The position numbers and the translations under genes were made by a program. Shown piece after piece: positions 23,609-35,604 of a DNA stretch of 64,000 bases; the stretch's first letter is position 1; each line of letters starts with the position of its first letter. The stretch is from assembly GCA_020466095.1 (NCBI GenBank), contig CM035806.1, forward strand, positions 785,602 to 849,601, read 5' to 3'. The notes beneath the pieces are model-generated. The model worked only from the letters and a program-made list of their open reading frames with translations, made no database searches and was not told where the DNA came from. Source of the DNA: Chlorops oryzae. Taxonomy: Eukaryota > Arthropoda > Insecta > Diptera > Chloropidae.

Positions 23609-26184
23609 AGAAATATTGTAAATAATAAAAAAAAATTGTTTTCAATTCAAGAATTTATCGACTACTGCCTTTTAACATTGAATTAAAAAGAAAATTACCC
23701 CAAGTCTTTTCTCGCAACATTCACTCATAAATATTTATGATGATTTAAGACAAAGCAATGCCTACAATTCAAGTTCACCACATGATCTAAAGTATTTTAG
23801 AGAAAAAAAAAAAAACCAAATAAACGGAACAAACGCCTGTGGTCCAAGCTTATACTTGTTTTTCCGTCTTCTCAGATAATTTATTCATCGCATAAGACTT
23901 CAGAAATGTTTGTCTGTTCGTTTCTTTCTTCTTTTGTTTTTTTCTTGGATCTCGCCGTAAATAAAAGACACTAACAATGTTTTCATTCCAGTGATGTTAG
24001 TAATTTGAATAGTAACCTAACACAACGTGCCGAACGTAGGCAAAACGTTTTAAAAGAGTAATCCGCCCTATTTATCAGCGTTGCCACTCACTTTATTTTT
24101 TTTTCGTATTCAAATAAGTTTCAAGGAAGTATCCAAAATGTATAAAATTTTTTTTTTGAAGCGTAATTATCGATTATAATAGTTATCGATATGTGTACAA
24201 CCATAGTGAGTAGTTATTTGGTAGGTTTTTTTTGTTTACTCATTCAATAAAATGTCTGTTTTTCAGTTTTACAAATTGTACAAATTTCTATTTTTTAATA
24301 GTTGCCCAATTTCCAAGTTTGGGAATTAATGCATCAAAGATATCGAAATTTTCCTTCGATAAATGTTCATTCTACACACGGCGAGGCAATTCGATAGTTA
24401 AACATTGTTTTATTGGTTATAGTGCGTTTCCATATAGAGTTTAACTCTGAGATGTTTAGCTAAACACTTCGAGCGTTTCCACTTATGCGAGGTGTTTAAG
24501 TTTGACAGCTGTTTGCTTATTTACAATTGAAAGCAGTGTTGCCATTTGTAGGAAAATTACTTGAAGGAAAAAAGGGACAGATTTATTGAAATGGGCAGAA
24601 TTTTAGGAAATTTTCGGTATATTCTAAATATTAAGATATATTTTGAGTATAGTTTCTTGTCGATCAATTAAAACGACAAAATAAACGTCTCGACTCGTGG
24701 AGTTGGAAGTGGAAAACCCAGAAAAAACTATATCTGAAAGAATTTAGGAGGATTTTTACACGGATTTGAAATCGATTTCTGCGACATGGCCCATAATCTT
24801 AATGTTATTATTTTTGGTAAAAACTATCGTTCAGCATTGACACTCTACCAAGAATCATACAATACAAGATTATGCCATGCGCATACATATTATACATTTT
24901 TTGTCGAATTTCGGCGTGCTTAAAAAATTTTAGGAAATTTTTTGTAGTCTGTAGGGAATTTTAATTTTTGCTTTTGGCAACATTGCCATCGTTTTTTGTT
25001 TTGATTTTCTTTAAAAAAATTATAAAGCGAAAGAGTACTCATTTTGTCTATATAATAGAGTACCGACGTCAATAGGTCGTCAATAGTTCGTCATTAGTTC
25101 CTTGGTCTACATGTAGACATGCAATGACAACTCAATGTTAAATGTCATTAACGCAAAGCATTGCGACGGGTTTAATTGGTCAGTAGTATTGTTGATGCAG
25201 TCATTAGAGAAAGAGTATAGAGTCACTATTGACATTTCCTGCAGGGCTCTTACAGTGTTAATCCTGCCATACAAAATTTACAAATTGATGCTGACAGTCA
25301 TGTTTTAATATATCGACTGTATCGATGTCTCTAAAAAATTTATCCATTCGAGAGGCAGCGTATCATTGTATCATTTCATTTTAAAAGTATCCAATTCGAT
25401 ACAATTGTATCCAAAACGGCAACGCTGCTATTTATAGACTACCAACTAACTCAAACTTTCATTCATTTGAAGTCATCTCGCTACCGATATCTGAAAAAGA
25501 GTACTCCAATCTGTTATATAATTTTCAGCAGAGCTATTCTACGAATGTTCATTCTAATTCGGCCCCCAATTCGAACAGAAAACGGAGTCTATTGAAGCCT
25601 GTGTCCCTTACTATTCGTAGCCAACATGGGGCTGCATAGGGGACCATTAAACTCATATTCATATCAATTCATAGGTAAATGAATGCAATTTTATGGCACT
25701 CAACTGAACGAATTAGACCTAAATCGGTTCTAAAAATAATTGAATGAACGTTTTCTGATTTCTCGCAACAAACAATCCCATTAACCGACATACAGCAAGG
25801 CCGATATGCTTGTTATGTGTGGTAGGTAGGTAAAGCATATAATTTAACCTACTGATCAATCCGTAATGATCCGCTCGCATATATGATTAACACATAAAGA
25901 ACATATTATTTTTGATTCGTTCTTCGGAGAACTTTTCAATTTGAAATCGATTTTATTCAAACGAAAACTTCGATCTTGACACAATTGACGACAAAGGTCA
26001 ATGCCGGCTCAGCATAATTTTATGCACAACGCTTCGGATCGATTAGGACCTTTTTTGACGAACTGTTTTTAATAAAACATTCGGGCACAAAATATAGTTA
26101 ACTTAGCACTGCTTTCGAAGCTAATTTGACCGGGCTATTTATTTGTGTGACATGCAAATTTCATTACATAAAGAAAGTCTTTCA
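23609..26184. other. Between NAAT-B and MITE H copy 2
   Basis: No gene seen. A TIR-element tail of the 55143 type ends at about 25246 (TTTCCTGCAGGG). The rest is AT-rich with weak repeats (for example 24420-24500, a GTTTCCA... inverted pair). Confidence 0.5.
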
Positions 26185-26528
26185 TACACAGAGAAAAAAT
26201 CAACAAGAAAACTGGTTAAATCAAAAGGAAAAACATACAAAACAGCTTCAACAAGGAATATTTTTAATTTTAACAATTTTTCTTCTTGGGAAAAATAAAA
26301 ATTTTCCTTTTGAATCAACCATATTTCAGGTTGAATTGACATGATAATTTTTAAAAATGGATTTAAATTTAAATTGTTGAATTAACCACGGACATAATTG
26401 GAATGACAAGATTATTTTTAAAATAAAAAAAAAATTTTTTTCTTAAATAAACCCATAAAAGAAGAAATGTCAAAACAAATTTAATTAACGTCATCCCGTT
26501 GTCGTGACTCCTTTCGCAATGTTTAAAT

Positions 26529-27165
26529 TAGGGATGGGGAAAAAAAATTGATATATCAAAACATCGATATTTTAAAAACGATATATCGAAAATGTATGCC
26601 GATATTTTTGCTCGGCGATATATCGTACATCGATATACTTTTCCCGACATCGAAAGCGATATTTTGTATATGTCTGTCGTTGTAAACATGTGCTTCACAC
26701 TTATTTCTCTTGGATATAAAGCGTCATTTGAATCGTTAATGTCTTATCTTATCGTATCATATCTTATCATACCATCTGAGAACTCGAAAACGTCCTTTTG
26801 TACACTCCAATTTTGTCTAAAATATGTTCAGTGTACTCTGTCTTAAGCAGACACCTACGGAATCCGAAATATATATATGTCCGCTTAACAGAGGTATTCG
26901 CTTAAAAGGAAAGATTTGAGTAGCAGGAGCACAAGAAAATTCCTGAATTCTGTCCGTTTAGAGTAGTCTCCGCTTAGGAGGGTTCTCTCCAAGCAGAAGG
27001 TACACTGTATTTTAGTGAAATAGTCATTTTTAATTGGTATTTATAATGTCGATATATCGCAAAACTCGATATTTCTCCCCCGATAGTATCGTTTCAATTT
27101 CGATGCTTTTTAAATAAATCGATACGATATAAGATCGATGTATTTTCCCATATTGCCCATCCCTA
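26529..27165. mobile_element. TIR element E, copy 2, with nested MITE
   Basis: Begins TAGGGATGGGG and ends TTGCCCATCCCTA. Sub-terminal regions are rich in ATCGATATATCG-like self-complementary words. A 179-bp element with CAGTGTAC ends (26829-27007) sits inside. Confidence 0.7.
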
Positions 27166-27168
27166 GCA

Positions 27169-27411
27169 TATATAACTATATATGTCACTCAAGAGCCGTT
27201 TCCATTTTGCCTCTTTTCAACACGATCTTGGGTACCCACCACTGTCTTGGGTATCCACCAAAATGAGCATTTTTCACTTAGGTACTCACCAAAAGTATTT
27301 CTCTCTCGCTCTTTTTTTGCCTGCCGAGTAACATCTCTTTCTAACAGGCGCGAAATGTCCCGCCCAAAATCTATGAGAGTGACATATATAGTAATATATG
27401 ATCTCTAGTTT
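27169..27411. mobile_element. MITE family F, copy 2
   Basis: Starts ATATATAACTATATATGTCA and ends GTGACATATATAGTAATATA, near-complementary ends; interior carries the GCGCGAAATGTCCCGCC stretch seen in the other copies. Confidence 0.65.
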
Positions 27412-27635
27412 AAATGATGAATGAATATCTTTGTATATCATATTTTATAAAACAAATGAGAATTATACACAATGAAAAAAAATGTAGTTAAACATATTTC
27501 CTTTCAAATCAACCAAAAATGTTGTTGACTCAACCATTTTTCTTTTGAAATTTTCGTTCTGCGCGAAAATCAAAAGGACTGTGTATAACAATGCGCCTTT
27601 TTAAAAAAAAATCATGGTAAAGTTCGCTCAGTGTA

Positions 27636-30360
27636 CTGGCGACATACATACAAACAAAGGCTTTTTTCTTACTAAGCTTCACGAATCGTATAGAAAAGCG
27701 CACGGTAAGGATATAAGATTTATTGCATAAGGATCAAATTTTCTCAAGTGGGCCGCTTTTAAATCGAAAGTCACAGATTTCAGTGATTGATACGGCATTC
27801 GATAGCCTTGGAGGTAAAAAAAAAAAACTTTTCAAACATATTTTTTGGAAAAAAAATTTTTTCCGTTAGTTATTAGCAGGGCTGGGCATAAGTGCTCCGT
27901 GGAGCTATGAGAGTAAAAACTTGTTTAGCAACCCAGCCGGAACTGTGTACGGGAAGTGCTCGATCACTGCCATAACACCAAGTATGATGTGCACAACACT
28001 ATGCTGATATACAAAACTAATGCACTTTTGTTAAAAACTGTCCTAGGCTGGGGTGCGGAGGTGTGATAACTGGATTCGAAGTGGATAGCGATTGTATATG
28101 GGCATATTTCGTGTGTTTTCGTTGCTAAAGCACATTGCTGTATACAACGTGTACTCCGTCGTGCCATTCGGCTTCGGTTGCTTTCTTCGGTTCTGCATAC
28201 TTGCTATGCACCAAGTGTATCGTGTAGTATAGGCAGTCAACTATTTCATTTTTGCCTATTAACTACTCTGTACACTGAGTGCCTAGTAACTACAAGGCCC
28301 GGCTGGGAACACAAAAAGCAGCGACAGAGAAGAGAACGAAAAATTTGTCAGTGAGAGAAATTAAACCAATCAGAAATGGCTTTAGGTACATTCTAAAAAA
28401 TTGAGAGCAAGCAAAATGTTTTAATCGTAGCACGCTTTCCATAGTTGAAATCAAATGAAAAATAAATCGAAGCGAATAACAACGTGTTCAATAGACTGTG
28501 AGCATTTATCGGCAAATGCATGCATATTTCACAGATTTTCAAAAAATTAAAGATTCAGCATTTAATTTGAAGCTAAAAAGGCTCAAATGGAACTAAATTC
28601 GCTTCAAAGAGATGCCCTGCTTCCTCTTGGTCGAGGCCTTGAATTTTGGTGTCATATTGACAAAAATAAGTACCCGTTTCTTAAATCAAAAAAAATATTC
28701 CACCTTTTTTAAATTTTTTGAACAACGTACGCATGTAAGTCAGCTTTCTCTGACATGGCTTTTGTAAAAAAACAAGTTCAGAGATTCGTTAACTGATAAC
28801 CACCTTGAAAATCTTTTGCGTATTCAGACTTCAAGAGATGAAATTGATTTTGACCAACTTATTCAGTTTTTAACATAATTCAGAAAGCTTGTGTTTTGCT
28901 AATGAAATAAGTTGTTTTCCACCCTGTCTGCTATTCGCCGTCTTGAAGTTTCATTTCATTTCAAAAATTTGAAATTTCCAAAAAAAAATTCTCAGTGCAG
29001 AGTTAAGCGCAGGCAGCACACACACAAGCAAAAGCTTCAATGTAGTGGTGCCCAGCCCTGCCCAGTAGTCAGTAGGTCGCCCCCGATATTTGTGACATGC
29101 CAAAGTGCCAGTCCTTGATGACTAGCCATTTCACCTACCACATGAACCTGAAAGAGTAGATAGGCCTCCGTTCACATTTCCCTATTCGCTGCGTATGATT
29201 GTTTTTGCTGTTGTCTGTTTTTACGTCGCATTCTGATCATTTGCCCGTCAAGCGTTCGATAGCTCAGTGGTTCAAACTGTGACTCGACAGTCGGGAGGTT
29301 CGTGGTTAAATCCCTGCTGGCGGCAATAATTTTTACTTAATTTTTCTATTTTTTTTATAGATTACAGTTTTTTTTTGTTCTTCATAGTTCAGTTATTTTG
29401 GAAGACAAAGATTTGCCCTAAATGTTTAAGGTTTTATAATTATTATTATTTTTTTAATGGTTCATTTTGAAGTAAACAATTTTTGGAGTGAAAAAATTCG
29501 TTAAATACGTTTCCTAAAATCTGAGCAACGCTAAACTCAAAAAAAATTTAGAGTCAAATTCTTGATGACACCGATTTGCGGCATCCAAATAAAAAGTAAA
29601 AAATTCTATCAAAATAATTAAAATGTCCGAAGTTAAAAAAATCCTTTTATTGAGTTAAAAAAAGATTAGCCGAAAATTCGCCTCGAAGACAAAAATTAAA
29701 AATAAAAATACGAAATATCTGAAAAAAATGCGTAGGAAGATTATCTTCGGCTGTAATTAATTTTCGGTTTGAGCTGGATTTGGGCAGATATTTATTTATA
29801 AAAAGAGTTCCACGCAAGGAATTCGATTCGGAGAGATTTTCGAAGCTTTACAACGATCGCGCCCGATCTGCGAATTCACGTCGACATTTAAGCCTCTTCC
29901 ACAGAGCATACATACATATGTATGTAAATAGCACGTACGTATGTATTTTTGTACAAAATTTTCGGGCCTAACGACTGTTGCAAAGCGCAGTCGGCGGCGG
30001 CACACAGCAGCTTTTCTGCTTCCAGAAGGTAAGCTAAGACATGTGCTCAAACCGAATGAGTCGCGCGAAAAAGGTTTGTGATACATACATACATATTTAA
30101 ATATATATATATAAATATTTATGTAGCATATACATATTTTACTAACAAGCTGAAAAAACCCATCAAAACAATTTAATCAAGCTCTCTAATGAAGAATCGA
30201 AATTGACTGACAAGAGAACCCAATTATGAGCTTTTTACTTTATTCGCTAGACCCGTTCGACGATCTTCCGAGAAGTGAGTCGAAGAAAAAAATAAATAAA
30301 AAAAATTGAAAAAAAAAAATAGTACGTCGCATCGCACAGCGAGTCTCTGGACCATCTGCT
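27636..30360. other. Upstream of the NAAT-C promoter
   Basis: No gene seen. Includes the tRNA-like repeat at 29150-29530 and, around 29890-29945 and 30080-30120, ATAC/ATGT runs. Possible enhancer sequence for NAAT-C, but nothing specific can be named. Confidence 0.5.
29150..29530 (+). repeat. tRNA-like repeat, plus-strand copy
   Basis: A-box TAGCTCAGTGG and B-box-like GGTTAAATCCC (29253-29325); flanks match the reverse complement of 660-1035. Not a functional tRNA: no acceptor pairing. Confidence 0.6.
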
Positions 30361-30369
30361 CCAACTGGC

Positions 30370-30440
30370 TATAACAATACGCTCAACGCTCAGAGACGAC
30401 TCAGTTGAGTTTGGCAGTTGGTGTGCTCTGCATCATAGTG
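30370..30440 (+). promoter_or_regulatory. Core promoter of NAAT-C
   Basis: TATAACA at 30370-30376, TCAGTT initiator with +1 A at 30403, and CATCATAGTG at 30431 (+29), a variant of the CATCGTG element of the paralogs. Spacing is identical in all three. Confidence 0.75.
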
Positions 30441-30503
30441 GACCAGTTGGAAATGGAACGGAAGTGACTGAACCGAAACGGAAGTTAATTCAGTTGACAA
30501 ACG
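30403..30503 (+). other. Untranslated first exon of NAAT-C
   Basis: 101 nt from the initiator to the donor AAACG|GTAAAC (30503/30504). It would splice to the acceptor AATTGCAG at 38474. The leader in the next exon (38475-38521) holds a four-codon upstream ORF (38504-38518). Intron 1 is about 8 kb. Confidence 0.66.
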
Positions 30504-31485
30504 GTAAACTACGATTTTTTTTTTCTTTCATGCGGAAAATTCGGAAAATTTTTAACCGTATTCCCTCTTTAAAGTGAAAAGATTGAAAAATCGGAAAAGT
30601 GTAAAATTTTTCATACAAAATTTTTCGTTCATTCATTTCGAAGCCTTCTTGATTTACGATTTTTCGAATTTTTCGCGGCAAATACACACGTTTAAGGGAA
30701 GACCCCCTCCTATTATTGAAATATTATTGAGTTTTTGAAGTTGCAAGATCTTTCCATAACGGCAATTTTCTCAACATGACGCAAAACGAAAGAAAGAAAA
30801 AAATATTCAACATCAAAACTTGTTTCTTTTATTTTTGAATCGAAATAGTTTTCAAGATCAAAACTTCCAAAATTCAAGACACAAAGGCTTACATGACGTA
30901 TGCGCAACGCTGAAACAAAACAAAAAACAAAAAAAAGAAACCGATTTTCGGAACAAACAAAATACATATTAATCATGGCTCGTTGTTTACAGGCGTAAAG
31001 CCAAATTGAAGCGAACACCTCAAAGCACGATTTCGAGTTTTTAATGAGCCAAAAAAAAAAAAGAGATATAAAAAAAAACTCCAATGATGTAAGAAAAAAT
31101 TTCATTTTTGGCTTCATTCAAAAGCCGATGATGCTTCAGTCACGATGCGATGTATGTTGCTACTTATCGCACCGAATGTACCTGCGTGTGTGTGTGTTTT
31201 TTTTTTTTTTTATTTAAAAAAATATTTTTCTTCGTTTAAGTTTAAGGAATTCAAAAGTCCCGCACTCAAGACATGACGACGACTGCAAAGTGCAATGGGA
31301 CGATTTTTTTTTTTTTTTTGGTTTTTTGTACGATTTTACGATGCCCGTGCAATCATGGAATTGTTTATACTGAGATAACTGCCAGCGATCGTAATTGTTT
31401 ATGGCAACTCGAATTGAGCAATTGGCATTGAAAGGCAAAGGTAACAAAATAACGATATAACAAAGTGCTTGGTTTTCGGAATATA

Positions 31486-31947
31486 GGGCATTTACATATA
31501 TGTTTTAGCGCTCCATTATAGCGTTTAAGCTAAAACGACTAAATCAAAACGGGGTGTTTACATATGCGCATGTCGTTTTGTCATTTTGTAATTATCTTTT
31601 GTTTGCTCAACACGTGAAATATGAGTGAATATTGTAATTTAGAATAGAAGCAATTATTGAAATTGCGTTCGTTTTCTACATTGGCTGTGGAATTAACCTC
31701 ACAATTTTTAAATTAGAAATTTCAATGATACCATATGTTTTTCATTTTTATAGTGATGACACTAAAATTTTGATATTTTTATCAGTTATAAGCAGGATTT
31801 ATCTTGTTTAGCTACTTGTTTTAAATTAAAACAGGAAAGTTTCTCGTTTTAGTTTTGTACGATAAAACGGGAAAAATCTAAGTTGTTTTAGAGCTAAAAC
31901 GGGCAAAGTTACTAAAACGCGAATAAAACGGCATATGTAAACGGCCT
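31486..31947. mobile_element. MITE with GGGCATTTACATAT-type ends
   Basis: About 460 bp; start GGGCATTTACATATATG and end GGCATATGTAAACGGCC are inverted repeats. Interior repeats GTTTTAG/TAAAACG words. Related ends occur at 46955-47651. Confidence 0.55.
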
Positions 31948-32729
31948 ATTAGGTTCCACAAACGAGAACTGAGTGAAACTTTAGCCCTTTAGATGGTTGA
32001 TGCATGCATGATGAAATTCTGTACTTCAGACACATCGATAAATGACTCAAAATGGCATAATCTACGCGCAATCATCATTTAACAAAGTCGCATTGATGGC
32101 AAAATATAAGTGATTTCGGATATTCGGGATTTGGGCCTAAGTCCCCAAGCTACCCCATGCGTACGCCCTCGTATCTTTAGTACCATGAGGCTGGCTCTAC
32201 TTATTGCGTGCTCGATTCATTTATAAAACAAAGCTTATCGATAATAGGCTTAAATATATATAAAAATATACATATGTATTTAAATATGTACATATATTAC
32301 AGGTTTTGAACTATTCTGGTAATTCTAGTTGGTAAAAATCAAAAAGGCTAAGAAACAACAACAAAGAAACAGACGAAAGGGCCAGCGTTTTGTTTACATG
32401 TAGTAGTAGATGTGCATGTACTTACAAGGATCTTCCTCCCTCCCTCCCTATGCGAATGCGGTTTAACGGATATGCCCTTGTCCTGCGTTGATTGAACATC
32501 GCATGTCTCCCACACAAGGGGGAAATAGAGCATAAAGGTTAAAATTACAAGCCAAAAACCACAATTGAAGATATGAACCGCATCGTAAATTGGGCTGAGC
32601 GCATCTACATCTACTTATGTGCAATTTTGTTTTTGTAAATATCTCAAAAAGATATTTAGCTTTTGACTTGGATAAAACTTATTTTTGTGACAGGTAATAT
32701 TCGTAGGTATTTTTTTTTTTTAATGCAAG

Positions 32730-33092
32730 GGAATGGAATGGAGGGAGAGGAAAGGAAACGCGAAGAAGGGGAAGCGAGAAGAAGAGAAGGAATGGAATGA
32801 ATGGAATGGAATGGAAGGGAATGGAATGGAATGGAATGGAAGAATGGAATGGAATGGAATGGAATGAATGGAATGGAATGGAAGGAATGGAAGGAATGAA
32901 TGGAAGGAAGGAATGGAAGGAATGGAAAGAATGGAAGAAAGGAAGAGGAAGGAAGGATAGGAAGGAAGGAAGGAGGAAGAAGAAGAGAAGAGAAAGAGAA
33001 AGAGAAGAGAAGAGAAGAGAAGAAGAGAAGAGAAGAGAAGAGAAGAGAAGAGAAGAGAAGAGAAGAGAAGAGAAGAGAAGAGAAGAGAAGGG
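32730..33092. repeat. Compound satellite: GGAAT-type then (GAGAA)n
   Basis: 32790-32940 is variations on GGAATGGAAT; 32985-33090 is a nearly pure AGAGA/GAGAAG run. Open frames on both strands are artefacts. Confidence 0.95.
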
Positions 33093-34189
33093 GCGGGGTG
33101 AGCAACTCTTTTAAGAAAATTGTTGGACTTTTTTGAGATCTCTAGAGAACAAACAAACAATTATCTTAAAGAGTTCGATTTGAAGGCAAATATGTATCTA
33201 ATAATGTTTTAAGAATCTGGATCAAAAAGAAAAGAGTTCAACAAATAACCAAATGCCTGTGAGATAAATAATCTTTTTCAAGTAAAAATACACTTTAACA
33301 TCATCAATTTTGAGAGCTTGAACTTGAAAAGCTTTCTAGACAGTCTGAGGGTCTGAGGCGCTTCTTAATAATTTGCAAAAATAGAAGAAGAAAAAATTGT
33401 TTTAAGAACGAAATAAATTTAGAATTTTTTTCCACTTGATGGAGTTGGATTAATTTTCATCGGCTCTACCGAAATAAAAAAAAAAAAAACCTATTATATT
33501 AGGTAATATTTTTGCTTAAAATATTTCATTAATAAGTGTCTAATAGAGCTTAATTGAAAGTTAATTTTTTCGTTTGAAAATTCCAATGCAGACATTGTCA
33601 ATGGGTTTGATAAGAATTATCGGAATTGCTTACAACACACGTAGACACTTGAGTAGTGAGATAGCTATCTCTTTGGCTGTTGTTAGAGAAAGTTGTAATT
33701 TGCCTGCAATCAAAACTAATTTATAGCGGGGAGATAAAGCCAGACGCAGCTCCTTGTGAGATAAAAAAAAAACATTTTTTTTTTTGAATTGTAAACATAA
33801 TAAAATTATTAAATGTCTAAATTGTAGTTCTATACAAATTTTCATGCACTCGGCACAGAGGCGCGGCACGAGAGGGGGACCAAAGGAGAAACTTTTTAAA
33901 TTGACTTCGACTTTTACGCAAATTACTTAAGAATTGTCTATGAACCTGATATACACCTACTATGTGTATCAGTGTGGACCGTTATGGTTTTGAGTGAGCA
34001 ACGACTCCCTTTATTCGCCATTTTAATAACGCCTCGATTCGCCCCAAAGTTTTCAATTTTGCGATAGGCCTCGCACAGCTCGTACGTGGATGTGTGTTAT
34101 GTCGATACTGATGTGTCGCACAGTGGGATTGGTCCATACATCGTGCGGCAAAAAATAAAACGAATAGTCCTATCACAATGAAAATTGGT

Positions 34190-34560
34190 ATGCGGATGTA
34201 AATTGAGGTCATTAAACAAAAATTTATCGAAATCGGTTCACCCCTTCGGGTACCCCCCATAGACCACTACATACAGTTTTGTATGGCAGCTACATCTAAA
34301 ACTCAACCGATTTTTATGAAACTCAGTCAGAATGATGGCTATGCAAAAATATGGATGTGTGTCAAAAATTATTCAAATCGGTCAGACCCTAGGGGTACCT
34401 TCCATAGACCCATAACTATAGCTTTGTATGGCAGCTACCTCTAAAACTCAACCGATTTTAATGAAACTTTGTCAGAATGTTGTTTATACTCAAAAACGAA
34501 TATATACAAAAAATGAGTCCCTAGGGGTACCTCCCCTGGATAACAGCCGTTTCAGTATAA
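34190..34560 (+). repeat. Two tandem degenerate units of about 165 bp
   Basis: TTTGTATGGCAGCTAC followed by TAAAACTCAACCGATTTT occurs twice (34276 and 34423), each preceded by a CATAGACC... stretch. Probably part of an old transposon. Confidence 0.6.
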
Positions 34561-35549
34561 ATCGCATCATAGTTTCGTATGTTCTCACATTCGTAAACAA
34601 AAATTTTAATATAATGTTTTGTTTTTGTAATTTCTTAGTTAGTTCTTAATTTCTTATAAACATTGCCATCAGAATTTATAATAAAGCGGTAATGAATACT
34701 GATCATCCTTAACATATGCAATGATTTTTTTTCTTAATATCCAGACATTTGCGCGGTGATTTTTAACATAAAACTGGACTTTATCGAGACAATCGTAAGT
34801 GGGCGGTAAATTTTTTTTTCATAGATCGTTAGAACAGACTCCAGACTTTTATTTTTTATCAACTAGAAGACAAAGCACGACAAAGCATATAAACTTTTTG
34901 TCCATTGAAAAAAGGAAAGGCGTCATTTTCGAGGTAGAATTTTTGATAGCCCACCTCCTCTTCGATATTCAATAAAATGCCACAATTTTTAATTCCGTTT
35001 AAAATCAAACTCTTAATTTTAAATAAAAAATCACCTTTATAGCAACAGTGGTAGATTTAATCCCAAAAAAAATGGGAGCCAATTTGAAATTTTTTTTTTC
35101 AATTTTTCGAAGAAAAAACATTTTCTATATTTAGCTTAATTTTTTATATAAAAAAATTATGTTTTCTGAAAAAACAGTTTTGAATTATTCTTATCTAGAG
35201 TTTTCTCAGTTAGATTAAATCGACAAATCATTAAATTAGGATGGTCAAAAAATCCTATTTTTGCCGCTGAAATCTCACTGTGTGTCGGTCCGATGGCCTC
35301 TGTTGCTAGAGTAACAGTGGACTCTTTGTATAAATAAGTACAATCATACCTCGCTTTACGGCCTAGATACGTTCAACTTGGCCGTAAACTTTACGGCGTA
35401 AAGCGAAATACCAGGACATAGTGATACCACGAGGGGTTTTTCTTATATTCGTGTGAATGTGTGTATGTCTTTTTATGTAGTGTGCCCCTAATATGCGATT
35501 TTTATTAAAAACCAGTGCTAGGCTTGGAACATTACACACCATTTCTCTT

Positions 35550-35604
35550 TGCTGGGAATCGAACCTCGGACTCTGGGATCAAGAGCATAGCACACATCTC
35601 CTGC
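35550..35604 (-). repeat. tRNA-like sequence
   Basis: Minus strand carries B-box GGTTCGATTCCC and an upstream TGTGCTATGCTC stretch; incomplete cloverleaf. Confidence 0.4.

Larger units (their letters stand above)
26185..27635. mobile_element. MITE family H, copy 2, interrupted by E2 and F2
   Basis: Ends TACACAGAGAAAAA and GTTCGCTCAGTGTA as in copy 1. The interior is split between CAATGTTTAAA (26528) and about 27412 by element E copy 2 and a family F copy placed side by side. Confidence 0.7.

Noticed and set aside
32656..33160. Frames of 105-149 codons on both strands
   Set aside because: GGAAT/GAGAA satellite artefacts.
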